A stretch of 64,000 bases of DNA from Amphiura filiformis (taxonomy: Eukaryota; Echinodermata; Ophiuroidea; Amphilepidida; Amphiuridae), in NCBI RefSeq assembly GCF_039555335.1, contig NC_092644.1:48152428-48216427 (forward strand), in the 5' to 3' direction. Under the pieces are notes generated by a model. That model was not told where the DNA came from and searched no databases. It saw nothing but the letters and a program-made list of their open reading frames with translations. This document shows, in pieces, positions 34,493 through 46,020 of the stretch. Position 1 is the stretch's first letter; each line of letters starts with the position of its first letter. The position numbers were made by a program, and so were the translations under genes.

Positions 34493-34690
34493 GGGGGTAG
34501 TACACCCCTGGCCAATGTTGTGCCTATTTTTGTGTTTTTCTCAAAAATTATAGCGCATTGGTGACAAGTAATATATGTATATTATAGGGGCAAGGACTAC
34601 AACTACTGCACTGGAAATTTTATTTCAGCACAGACAGCAGTTGTGGAGTGCAAAAATAGGCACAAAATTGACCAGGGGTGTAGTACCCCC
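34493..34690. mobile_element. TTAA-flanked MITE (198 bp)
   Basis: Ends GGGGGTAGTACACCCCTGG and, inverted, GGGGGTACTACACCCCTGG; TTAA immediately outside both (34489-34492, 34691-34694). No ORF. Shares ends and the block TGTATATTATAGGGGCAAGG with 32597-32953. Confidence 0.85.
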
Positions 34691-34694
34691 TTAA

Positions 34695-35640
34695 GCTCGT
34701 GATGCGTTCTCAATAGTTAAACTAAATGCATGACAGCTCGATCAACTGGGCTTAAAGCATGTGTGCATTGAGCTCTGCAGTTTCACGCATTTGTGAATAG
34801 CAAAACATTTGTACCGATCATAACCATTTATATAACGGACAAAAGATAATAACATGCTTTGAAAAAAATCTTGGGCGTTTCGTTCACTCAAGCAATTGTG
34901 TAATTTTATTGAATATAATAATGAGCTGAGGCACTGAGTAACAAAGATATGAGGATATGAGGAGGAACTATAGGGGCGATAAAAACCTCTCATTTGCCTG
35001 GATATTTTATAATCACTGCAACTATATTCATAATATACTAGAGTATCATTGAATAGCGGGTACATTTGAAGCTATCTTGTCACGGATTTTAATTTTACTT
35101 TAAAAAACTCGGAATAATAACGAGATGCTGTGTGGAATATAAGACATAACGATGACTTTTCGTTTGCTACCTAATTAATTTGAAGGCCTATATCGCATGC
35201 AACTGCGACAGGTAAGTTTTACCAGAGTAGATCTTTCTCAACTAGCTGAGAATGCAACTTTTTAATTATTGCACAGCCCCTTCAATATGGAAATAAACTA
35301 GTTTTTTTGTTTTTAGTATTGCTATAATATTCCTATTCATTAATTTATTTGAGTATTTTTATTTATTAATAGGCCCCTCTATTAATTTATAAGTTTACTC
35401 ATTCAATAACTCATTCTTATTGATTTGTTATACTCTAGGCCAGGGCCTAAAACACACGATATTTTTCCATTATACATTTCTACTCAGTTATTTCAGATTT
35501 GTATTATTTTGATTATTTATACTGTATGATTACTATAATGTTATTGCTGACGTGATTGACCATGCTTTTATATTTCTTAGGGGCTGTGCAATAATTATGA
35601 GCCCTGGGGGCAGGGGCGTAGCAAGCGGGGAGACAGGGTA
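34695..35640. other. Gene-free stretch, no clear feature
   Basis: No exons or recognisable elements seen; the minus-strand frame at 34742-35065 has no protein-like features. Confidence 0.35.
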
Positions 35641-35653
35641 GACAAAGTCCATG

Positions 35654-35708
35654 GGCCCGAGGGTTCAGGGGGCCCGAGGGTTCAGGGGGCCCGAGGGTTC
35701 AGGGGCCC
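35654..35708 (+). repeat. 18-bp tandem repeat, three copies
   Basis: GGCCCGAGGGTTCAGGGG repeated head to tail, followed by CCCC. Confidence 0.85.
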
Positions 35709-35754
35709 CAAGCAAAAGAGAAAATGAAATACTACTATAGTATAAGTGCTGTTT

Positions 35755-36112
35755 AAGTGTAGACGAGGTTTTGTTGGTCGAAGCAACAAAAAAAAGTGAT
35801 TTTTATTATCTAAATCAATGTATTATTGAAAAATAACACTTTGATGTTTTGCAAAAGTTCATTCTACAAATCATATACTTTGAAAACTTACTTGATTTCT
35901 TGTTTTAATGAGATGTACGTTTTACAAAAGTGTTGTTGTTTCAGCTCTACAACATTACTCAAGAACCACAGGACCTACAAAAGTATATCTGTGATGTTTG
36001 AATTCTTCTACACACTCGCTATGAAATGATCAATGCAATTTTTGCCAAAGCTCACTACATGTACCATTCGCAAGATGCTGTGAACTACCAAATCGCAACA
36101 GTTTAAGAAATG
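35755..36112 (+). repeat. Copy of the TTGTTGGTCGAAG element (truncated)
   Basis: TTGTTGGTCGAAGCAAC, then ATAACACTTTGATGTTTTGC, then AAAAGTGTTGTTGTTTCAGC, in the same order as 46843-47508. The left end GTGTAGACGAGGTTTTG is slightly changed and the right inverted end is missing. Confidence 0.68.
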
Positions 36113-36451
36113 CTAAAAGGCAGGCGAATTTACCTGGGCCAGGCCAAAATTTGGAGGCCCCAAACTCACCGTGAGGAAGGCATGTGGGGCCTACTATAAG
36201 ATCGACAGTGGTGGCAGAAGCATTGCAAATTTAGGAGATAAGCAGTTTGTTCCGATCTTACTAGGACATTTGCGCGCGAAATAAATGTTCAATTTCAGAC
36301 AATTTTAGCCCAAAATGAAGGTGAATTTTGCTATGTAAAGGGCTATTATGATAAGCACGAAGCGTGCAAAATTATGTTGCAATTTTACCACATTTTGTTC
36401 AAAAACATGGTGTTGTCGGGCTAAAAGGAACATGCAGAGGGCTATTTGGGC

Positions 36452-36898
36452 CCGGGGGGGGGGGGGCACTCAACTTTGGAAGTGACGGGTATGTGCCTAC
36501 CGGAGTCGGCGAAGTAGGGGCCTATCGGGTACAAAGCGTTATTTTAAAAAGGGGTCATTGGGTATAAACAAAATAAAAAAGGGGTCATTGGGTACAATAT
36601 TTTGAAAAAGGGGTCATCGAGTATAAGATTTTTAAAAAGGGTCATCGGGTAGAAAATGTTGAAAAATGGAGCAAAATTTTGAAAAAATTAAGCAAAATTT
36701 GACAGTTTCGGCATTTTTTTGTTCCATTTTGATGATGCTATTCTAGAAAAAAAGGGGGTCATTGGGTAGCCTCAACTGAAAAAAGGGGGTCATCGGGTAT
36801 GGCTTTTAAAAAAGGGGGGTCATCGGGTATAGTCGACTTCAAAAGAGGGGGCCTATTGACAGGCACATACCGTCACTTCCAAAGTTGAGTGCCCCCCC
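36452..36898. mobile_element. C/G-run element with inverted ends and GGGGTCAT(T/C)GGGTA internal repeats
   Basis: The left end GGGGCACTCAACTTTGGAAG (TGACGGGTATGTGCCTA follows) is inverted at the right (CATACCGTCACTTCCAAAGTTGAGTGCCCC). Between them GGGGTCAT(T/C)GGGTA occurs seven or eight times at irregular spacing. It is the most complete example of the family in this window. Confidence 0.75.
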
Positions 36899-37319
36899 CT
36901 GGTATTTGGGGAGCCCTCTGGCCCAGGTAAATCCGGCCCTGATAAAAGGGCCCGCTCAATTTTTGCCCAGCCGAGAAGGGGGGGGGGGGGCAAGCGAATT
37001 TTGGCACACATTCATGGGGCCCTTTTAAATAAAACACTCTAAAAAGGCATAGGTAAACAGTACGGAAACGCTTTAAGGTTGGTCTTAACCCTGGAATTAT
37101 GGAAACTTTCCGGCCTCGTAACGGGGCCTCGTAACGGGGCCTCGTAACTGCTAAATCGTTGGTCTAAAGTATATAAAAGTATACATATTTAGAATGGCGA
37201 AGACTTGATTAATTCATCTGTGCAGTCAAATTTGGGCCAAAATGCGCGTTTTGGCCCAATATCCAAAAAGAAGTGGGCCAAAAAAAGCCGTTTTGGGTGA
37301 TTTTGGGCCAAAATGAGCA

Positions 37320-38209
37320 TGTGAAATATCTATTTATCATTTAATCTTTTTAAGTGGAAAAAGAGAATCATTATTCCTGCATCATGATAAAACAGTAAAA
37401 ACAGTAAAAAAAATTGTATTGTGTAATTGATGCATTCTTTTGATTTCGCGAAGGAACTCTTGATAAACTTGATGCTATCACTGATGTGCATGTACTGCCC
37501 TCTTCCCTAGTAAAAGTGGCACAATTGTGATTTTACCTTTTCGTTGTTAACTAAATATATCTCGAGATTAAATTCAGCAAATTTAACAGAACAAACGGCA
37601 TTTGAGAGCTAAGACTACGCCCTTGACATTGATGAAAGCATCATGTCACAACGGTATTTTCTAATTGCCAAAGAGGGCGCTTTCCACTTGCACAATTTTT
37701 TTTTGAGACAGGCTGTATTTCGTTAACATGATTTTAATTTTACAACAGAGTGTGCAATATTTGTTTATCTTTGTTAAAACATGACATGAACATGTATTTA
37801 ATTTTACAGCAAAATGTGAAATATTCATTTATCTTTTAATCTTTTTCAAGTGGAAAAAGAGAATCATTATACCTGTATCATGATTAAACAGTAAAAACAA
37901 TTTTGTATTGTTGTGTAATCGATGCATTATTTTGATTTCACGAAGGAACTCTTGATAAACTTGATGCTATCATTGATTTACAACCCTCTATCCTAGTAAA
38001 AGTGGCACAATTATGATTTTACCCTTTCGTTTTTAACTATACCTATCTTGAGATTAAAACAAGCAAATTGAACAGAACAAACAGCATTTGAAAGCTAAAA
38101 CTGCGCCCTTGACGTTGATGTAAGCATCATGTCACAACAATATTTTCTAATTGCAAAAGAGGCGCTTATCACTTGCACATTTTTTTAGACAGGCTATATA
38201 ATAATTATG
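37320..38209. repeat. Two right-end fragments of the 19859-20744 transposon family, direct orientation
   Basis: Each ends with CTAGTAAAAGTGGCACAATT ... GGCATTTGA(G/A)AGCTAA-ACT-CGCCCTTGAC ... CACTTGCACATTTTTTT...GACAGGCT(G/A)TA. The first ends near 37726 and the second near 38200. Both keep only the right side of the element. Confidence 0.7.
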
Positions 38210-38251
38210 TTTTTAAACCATGTACTGTTACGTGTAATAAGTATAAGTGGC

Positions 38252-38430
38252 GTAACCAGCAATGGTGGGAAAGGGGGGCTTTTAAGGGGGTGGCTTTGAC
38301 AACAATGGGCTTAAAAGTACATAAAATGCTAAAAATCTTACATATCAGGGCGGCTAGGATCCCCAGGGGGGGCAAGACATCTCACATGGGGCAGCTGCCC
38401 TCCCCTTTGTCCCCTGGCTACGCCACTGAT
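38252..38430 (+). repeat. TAGCCAGG / G-run dispersed repeat
   Basis: Begins GGCGTAACCAGCAATGG and ends CCCCTGGCTACGCCACTGA, inverted ends of the family seen at 402-865. The interior AATGGGCTTAAAAGTA and CTTACATATCAGGGCGGCTAG also match. Confidence 0.65.
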
Positions 38431-39186
38431 AAGTATTTTACTGTATTCTATATCATCTTCATATTATTATGTTTTTTGTAGTTTTTAGTTCACTTTTGGG
38501 GTTTTTTATGTAAAGCGCTAACGTGCTTATGCCGTGCTTATGTTGGGTGCTACAGGAATCTCTCTTATTATTATTTGATTGTTCAGGCCGGATAGGCAGG
38601 AAGTCAGCTGAGTTATACGGACTAATGAAAATTGGTTTATAAAAATGCATGGTTTCATACATTCCCACTGTATATTTACGACATGCATGATAAATAATGT
38701 AATGTACGTGTGCTCTACATCATCATGCATCTTGTACTGTTTCACTTCATTGCACTAAGCTTAGGCGTTGTCCGTTACCTTCCATAGTGTCAAAGCAAAT
38801 TGTAGCACAACGGTGGATTTGAATGATTTATTCATTTAAAAATGCATCATTTGTGATTGTACAGCATGGTACAATAATGACGCCAAGAATTGAGATGGAC
38901 CGAATAAGCAGTGTTTGCACTCAAATATTAGACAAAAGCTGATGCACAGGGTGGATAGGTTCTATAAACATGATAAAGAAGATCTCAAGGCTTGATACAT
39001 GCAGAGTCATTCCATGCTCGAGTCGAACCATTTCTACCAATGTTTCATGTGAAATTTCCGTGTTTTCTGAAGGAACAATTGTTGGAACGTTGTTGAAGAT
39101 TTTTAACAACCGCTGTTTACCAGGAACATCGCTCAACCTTGTTTAAATATTCAACAACTTGTTTACCAATTGAACAACTTTTTAAA

Positions 39187-39413
39187 ACACAGAAAAACAG
39201 TGGCATGATCGACGGGAATTATATAAATAAACATTAATTTTCATCAGGTTCGCCGTCGCAAATAATAAAGGAGACAAGGAGAAAAAGTGATCCCGCCTGG
39301 GAATCGAACCCAGGACCTCAGGTTTACGAGACCTATGCCTTAACCACTTGGCCATGGGAGCTTCATGATTAGGCTGGTTGAAATTCGAACCCATAAGCGG
39401 TCACTTAAACTTA
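39187..39413 (-). mobile_element. tRNA-Thr-like SINE, intact arrangement
   Basis: The tRNA-like unit 39288-39362 (-) has anticodon CGT, A box TGGCCAAGTGG and B box GGTTCGATTCC; upstream on - is GGTTCGAATTTCAACC, a second B-box-like half. The tail is TTATTTGCGACGGCGAACC. Followed 0.1 kb later by a rearranged copy. Confidence 0.75.
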
Positions 39414-39494
39414 TCTCCTCCCCGCAAATAGCCCATAGTAGCTAGAGCCGTAAATGCGAGAAATAAATTGCCATCCTCCCTGTGAGGAAATATA

Positions 39495-39722
39495 ACACGG
39501 AAAAACAGTGGCATGATCGACGGGAATTATATAAATAAACATTAATTTTCATCAGGTTCGCCGTCGCAAATAATAAAGGAGACAAGGAGAAAAAGTGATC
39601 CCGCCTGGGAATCGAACCCAGGACCTCAGGTTTACGAGAAGTTTAAGTGACCGCTTATGGGTTCGAATTTCAACCAGCCTAATCATGAAGCTCCCGTGGC
39701 CAAGTGATTAAGGCATAGGTCT
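39495..39722. mobile_element. Rearranged SINE copy with an 83-bp internal inversion
   Basis: 39495-39639 is a near-exact direct repeat of 39187-39332, but the next segment 39640-39722 is the reverse complement of 39330-39412. The tRNA-like body is therefore split: its 3' half is read on - and its 5' half (CTCCCGTGGCCAAGTGATTA) on +. Confidence 0.8.
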
Positions 39723-40708
39723 TTTTCCCGCCAAAACATTAAAGTAATCTTTTCCCACAACTAAATATCATAGTCAGGAAATTAATGATGCATCTGGTAG
39801 CTTAGATCATAACTTTCATTATACTCAGTTGCAATTATCCCAGAAAATTCTTGATTTGTTTTTACAGAGTCTTGAATTGTCGATGTTTTTGATCAAAACA
39901 TCACTCGGTGTATTTTGAAACTCGAGGCATTAACTCTTCTCAAATTAGCCCCAAATCATAATTTATTATATGCACGTGTATCAAACACCAATGGGAATAA
40001 TTGGACGTTGTTTGCGGAGCCTAAATTTGGTTTGATTTTATTTCACAATAATTCTAAGGTGAGAATTTTGACCTGACATTTCCTTTTTTTTTTTTTTTTT
40101 TAAATTCATTGATATGTGATATTTTGAATAAATAAAGAGTACGCTTACCTTTCTGCAACACTTCCCGGTATCATTAAGCATCTGCTGATAACCAACATTT
40201 TAGCTGAAAACAAAATATGGTTCAAAAGTGCGTACACTGCGCGTATAAACTGGCACAGCGAGGCAATGAAGAGAGCTATTTACGGTGGGGTATCTATTGT
40301 AAGCTATTAGGGTAGGCCTATAGTATATCTTCCCGCAAGTGACAGGATGTGTCAAGCAGGGCGGTATATTCAAACGCTATTGTCTTGATCATTGAGTATC
40401 GATTGCGCACGTATACATACAACACTGATGTGTGTGGTCCTCCCCAGGTTTTGACATGAATTACAAATGACGTCGTGAATGACCCAGCGTTTTCATTTTA
40501 TTATTACTAAATTAATCGTCGTTTATCACGAGTGCTAAGAGTCGTACCAGTTCAATTCATCAAAATTAATTTGTAATAAATGAAAAACAAACAGACAAGT
40601 AGAGTCATATGTCTTTCTATGACCGTATTCCTACCAAAATCTGATTTTCAATACACTAGAAACGTGTTGATATGTATATCTTTGAAAATCGCCGAATGTT
40701 AACCACAG

Positions 40709-40774
40709 TCACCGTGGCACAGTAGGCATCTTTAGCATTCATAGTGCAATTGGCAGTGGTTCGAACCCCGGTGA
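40709..40774 (+). ncRNA. tRNA-Met-like pseudogene or SINE head
   Basis: TCACCG at the start pairs exactly with CGGTGA at the end; TGGCACAGTAGG resembles an A box, GGTTCGAACCC is a B box, and the anticodon loop TTCATAG carries CAT. At 66 nt it is short for a tRNA, with a compact variable region, and the anticodon stem has a mismatch. Confidence 0.5.
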
Positions 40775-41192
40775 AAATTTTAGTATTTTTTATTCTTTTT
40801 ACTAATGCGCTGTGCCGTTTTTCAAACACGCCCCTGAATGAAACTGATGGGCAAGTACCCTTAATTGTTCTTTTAAACAAGGTTGAGCAATACATAATTT
40901 TTTATGGTTAACGGCGCGGTAGTTGTTTAAAATCTTGCAAGTTGTTAAAACTTACCACAACACTGTTTAAACTTAATACAACCTTGTTTAAGAGAACACG
41001 GTATAACAAAAAACGGAACAATGTTTTTTTGGGTTTTTTCGCTTCCGAAGGCAAATTTTTTTTTTTCGCCAACTTCGGCGGCGAAGTATTTATTTTTCAA
41101 TTTTAATGTATACATTATTATGTTTTGATGGATCCAAGTTGTGATAATATTGGATCCAAAACATAATAATGATAAAATTGATGCTTTACGCT

Positions 41193-41284
41193 AATATTTA
41201 TTGGTCTCGCTATGAGTTGTAAAATATTGGACTCGACTACGTCTCGTCCAATATTTTAAAACTCATAGCTCGACCAATAAATAT
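41193..41284. repeat. 92-bp palindrome
   Basis: ATATTTATTGGTC, CTATGAGTT and AAAATATTGGAC pair with their complements around a short loop. Close by, TTATTATGTTTTGATGGATCC and GGATCCAAAACATAATAA form another hairpin (about 41114-41170). Confidence 0.75.
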
Positions 41285-42005
41285 GGGCTCAAGCGATCCA
41301 ATTTTATATCAAAGTTGGGTGGGGGAAATTTTTTTTTTTACTCATCAGTGAGGCAACATTTATTTTTCGTCTCACTAGTGGACGAATTTTTTTTTTCCGT
41401 CTCACTAGTGGGCGAAGTTTTTTTTCTTCAAAAAACTCCCATGCCCCCCTCGAAATCTAATGGTGCGCCCCTTACAGCATGATAGAACAGATATGAACTT
41501 TTGGCCCCATTATGACCTTCGACCCCTCGTGAGAAGTATAGGGGGCATAGAAAAATGGAACCAATTCTCGTTTTATCCTTTGAGGTGCCAAAAAACATTG
41601 GTTAGGCCTGCACTTATGTAGGAAAACTATACTAGATGCTAACTCAAAAATCACCCAATAGCGCCATGTACTAGTTCTAGAATGGGAATAGATTAAATAA
41701 CGGAGACATGATACATCGAATATTCGACGTCGACGTCTAGTTTAGACCTAATTAGATCTGCCCTTCAACATGACTGCCATTTCAATTGTTAAACCTTTCC
41801 TGTTGGTTTATTGCATAGGTTTATTTAGCTCTTGATCAGAGCCCTCGCAGTACCTTAGAAGATCCAGTGATCCCCAAGTAAAATAAACCCAAGCAAGTGA
41901 CTGGTCTTTTTTAAAGAAAATGTATATAGGCCAATCCCTGCCTGGTTTAGACCATTCTGTAAAAAATTAATACCACTCCCAGCAGTACATGTACATGGTA
42001 CAGAG

Positions 42006-42022
42006 CTTGCCGAAGGCAAGCT
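42006..42022. repeat. Small CCGAAGG hairpin
   Basis: GCTTGCCGAAGGCAAGC forms a short perfect stem; the loop resembles the larger CCGAAGG hairpins near 20136 and 24026. Confidence 0.6.
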
Positions 42023-42306
42023 TCACTATAGGCAAGCTACATAAGTCACCAACAAGTAAGTATATGGCCACTATGCAGTAGGACAACTATGCAGTAAAGA
42101 TCACTGTCTCCCTAAGATATTGGTCTACAAAACCCACCAACCGCGAAAGCCCACTCACCGAGCCGCCAGGTACTATTAGTGTCAGAGGGCATATGGCATG
42201 GTTTTTCATTTTTTCTTTCAATTGGATGGAAAATAGGTTGGCTTTGGAGCAAAGCTAAGGTTTATTGTGTTATTATAATCATTACGTGACATATTTTATT
42301 TATATT

Positions 42307-42659
42307 GGCCATTAACAGTCAATTTTGAGTTTCCCGTCACATAATTTCTGAAAACAAGTGAGGTAACCTTTTCATTATTCATTATTCGTTATTTTTCTGC
42401 CTTTCATTATATGACCAACATGTAAAATGTGTTGTTATTTACCGCGCACTCACTTGAAGATGGATGTTTAGCCCAAATGAGATTCAAAAGTATATTTAAG
42501 AGTCTGCAAGGTTGACAGCAAAATGTATGTTTTGATTTTGATTTTTCCACAAAAAATAAATGGATATTCATCATTTTATTTTGCAAATATAACCAAGTGA
42601 GGGTCAGAAAATGAAGTGAGGGCGGGTGACGGGAAACTCAAAATCGACTTTCATTGGCC
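42307..42659. mobile_element. MITE-like element with 34-bp inverted ends
   Basis: GGCCATTAACAGTCAATTTT...GAGTTTCCCGTCAC at the left is inverted at the right (GTGACGGGAAACTCAAAATCGA...). No ORF inside. Confidence 0.7.
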
Positions 42660-42827
42660 TTAAATGGGTGTTTTAATGTTGGTGACAAGTGTGCCACAAA
42701 TGGCCTACATGAAGTGCAAATATTTTAACATTTTGGTATAAATAGAAATCAGGACAAATTAAGTCTTTGATTACATCAAATCTTGATCAATAGCTCTGTA
42801 AATACGATGGTAAAGTGGATTAAATAA

Positions 42828-44948
42828 GGGTCACTCCATATCAAATCAAGGAGGCGCCCCACCTGACCCCCTCAGATTTGCTTCATATTTTAGTCATATG
42901 TTGTACCTGTAAAAATATTAAAAACCTGCAAATTTGAGGTCTGTAGCTCTTACGGATTTTCTGTGGCAGGCATTTAAAGTTGGAGTAGGGAGGTCTAAAT
43001 TTGGACCTAAAAGTTACCCCTTAAATAAATTTCATCTTTGGGAGTCTGTGCCTTCTTTATAAAAAAGAAAGAGAGGTCTGAAACTTTGCATACACACTAA
43101 CTGCATGCCCAATTTGTCAAAAAATAAAAATAAAAAAATTCTGTAATTGCGCGTTGTGTCACGGGGTCATTAAATATGCAAGAAAAATGTAATGTTTTGT
43201 AAACTGGCAAGTTTAGCCCCCTAAATTCACATTTTTGTCAGATTAATTATTTTTTGTTGTCACCGATGCTATATATAGGATAAATACAATGCATACCCAA
43301 AAATTGGGGTCACAACTCATTTACATTTCGAACAGCGCCCTCACGAAGATGAAATTTATTGCAATTCAACATTTTCAGGGGCCCAAAGTCGATGTGGTCC
43401 ACCTTCAAAATTTATAAAACATCACTTTTATATAACTACTAGTCTTAAATTACAACTTTGCTAAGTCCCAGTAATTGTATAGGTTGACTTCATATAAAAT
43501 GACAAGCCCAAAGTTGACCATTTTCTTATGATTGCATGTAGTGCAAATGTGCCGAATTCGGAAGGCTTGAAAGTCAAATTGGCCACAATATTAAAAATAA
43601 ATGATTAGATGAGTAGTTATTGGCCCTATTTACTTGTATTTCCATTTCGTTTTCAATATATACAGATTTTCTATGGTAGCCATTTAAAGTTGGAGTGCAG
43701 CGCCCTCACGAAGATGTTTTGTAAACTGGCAAGTTTAGCCCCCTAAATTCACATTTTTGTCAGATTAATTATTTTTTGTTGTCACCGATGCTATATATAG
43801 GATAAATACAATGAATACACAAAAAATTGGGGTCACAACTCATTTACATTTCGAACAGCGCCCTCACAAAGATGAAATTTATTGCAAATTCAACATTTCA
43901 GGGGCCCAAAGTCGATGTGGTCAACCTTCAAAATTTATAAAACATCACTTTTATATGACTACAAGTCTTAAATTGCAACTTTGCTCAATCCCATTAATTT
44001 TATAGATTGACTTCATATAAAACGACAAGCCTAAAGTTGACCGTTTTCTTATGATTGCATGTACTGCAAATGTGCCGAATTCGGAAGGTTTAAAAGTCAA
44101 AATGGCCACAATATTGAAAATAAATGACTAGATGCATAGTTATTGGCCCTATTTACTTTTATTTCCATTTTATTTTCAATATTGGGGCCAATTTGACTTT
44201 CAAGCCTTCCGAATTCGGCACATTTGCACTACATGCAATCATAAGAAAATGGTTAACTTTGGGCTTGTCATTTTATATGAAGTCAACCTATACAATTACT
44301 GGGACTTAGCAAAGTTGTAATTTAAGACTTGTAGTTATATAAAAGTGATGTTTTATAAACTTTGAAGGTGGACCACATCGACTTTGGGCCCCCTGAAAAT
44401 GTTGAATGTGCAATAAATTCCATCTTCGTGAGGGCGCTGTTCGAAATGTAAATGAGTTGTGACCCCAATTTTTTGGGTATGCATTGTATTTATCCTATGT
44501 ATAGCATCGGTGACAACAAAAAATAATTAATCTGACAAAAAATGTGAATTTAGGGGGGCTAAACTTGACAGTTTACAAAACATTACATTTTTTCTTGCAT
44601 ATTTAATGAGCCCGTGACACAACGCGCAATTACAGAATTTTTTTATTTTTTAGTTTTTGACAAATTGGGCATGCAGTTAGTGTGTATGCAAAGTTTCAGA
44701 CCTCTCTTTCTTTTTATAAAGAAGGCACAGACTCCCAAAGATGAAATTTATTTAAGGGGTAACTTTTAGGTCCAAATTTAGACCTCCCTACTCCAACTTT
44801 AAATGCCTGCCACAGAAAATCCGTAAGAGCTACAGACCTCAAATTTGCAGGTTTTTAATATTTTTACAGGTACAACATATGACTAAAATATAAATCAAAT
44901 CTGAGGGGGTCAGGTGGGGCGCCTCCTTGATTTGATATGGAGTGACCC
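42828..44948. mobile_element. 2.1-kb foldback element with ~0.8-kb arms and an internal direct duplication
   Basis: The outer arms match inverted from GGGTCACTCCATATCAAATC through GTTTTGTAAACTG and beyond to TTCCGAATTCGGCACA. In addition, the block at about 43190-43640 is repeated directly at 43715-44165. ATAA stands just outside both ends (left ...AAATAA, right ATAACC), a possible 4-bp target duplication. No coding capacity is seen. Confidence 0.8.
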
Positions 44949-45242
44949 ATAACCCACACGGTTTCTCATGCATGGGCGGGCCACTTACCTGATGCCTGGG
45001 GTAAGTGAACCGCTTGAAATGCGATTTCCATTGTTTAATGGGCAAAAAATGCTAAAAATGTCCTTCAGACGGTCCTTCAGACCGTATAAAATCAATGTTT
45101 CTTTTTTCATTCAATGTAAAATATGCATTGTTAATAGGTACAGTGCTCGAGGAAAGGAGAAGTCGCGTCTCTCTTGATCTATTTTTTGATTCTGAGGGAT
45201 AAACCTCCCCGAGTAACAGAAAAAGACTTGGAAGTGATCCTT

Positions 45243-45451
45243 GCAGTGGCGGCGCTACGGGAGGGGGGGGCAAGGTGGCAAATATTTTTCTTGTACCCCC
45301 AGTTTGCCCCCCCACTTCTGAGGCAAAACCCCCAAAATCACGTCAATTTCCACTTTTTGCGGCAATTTTGCGCAAAATTTGCCAATTTTGCCCCCCTTGA
45401 AAGTCACTTTGCCCCCTGCCCCCCGAAAAAAATTCCTGGCGCCGCCACTGG
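45243..45451. mobile_element. Element with CAGTGGCGGCGC ends
   Basis: CAGTGGCGGCGCTACGGGAG (left) and CCTGGCGCCGCCACTG (right) are inverted ends; the interior is G-run, then C-run with TTTTGCCCCCC. It causes spurious open frames on both strands. Confidence 0.65.
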
Positions 45452-46020
45452 AACCTTGTTCTCTAATATTACTTAGTAATAAACTTATCTGTATGAAGTT
45501 TTCCTTTTTCATTCTATCTTTAAAAAAATCTGACAAATTCCGGAATTGAGGAGAGAGGGGACGAGAACCAAAACATAAGTTCAACTTTACCTAGACTTCT
45601 CCGTAGTCCTCTTGCCCATTTTGTATACTTTGGCTATTACATTTAAGCATAAAACTCTGATTTGTATTTGTGTGCAAATCTGATCTTTTCAGTCACCGTA
45701 CTCTCTCTGTTTACTAGCTTCCCAAGTGGACTACTTACTTTGGGTTGCGGTTAAGAATCTTAACACGGGACTCTATGGAGAGTTAGGCCAATTTCTGGCC
45801 TAACAAAAATTGGTCATGATGTAATGCATCTTTAAATGGATCTGGCTTGTGATTGGTCGCCCAGATCTCGTTATGGTTTAAATCCTCCGAGCACGTGCCA
45901 TTACCATTGATAACTACTTCGTACACAACTATGCGGCGCTTTGTGTACTAGGTGCATGAGCGCGTCTTGTACGTCCAAGCTTTGTGCTTGCGGTTAAATT
46001 GGATTGATAAACAAGTATGA

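Noticed and set aside
45052..45584. Overlapping Gly/Pro-rich open frames on both strands
   Set aside because: Caused by the G-run and C-run interior of a mobile element with CAGTGGCGGCGC ends.
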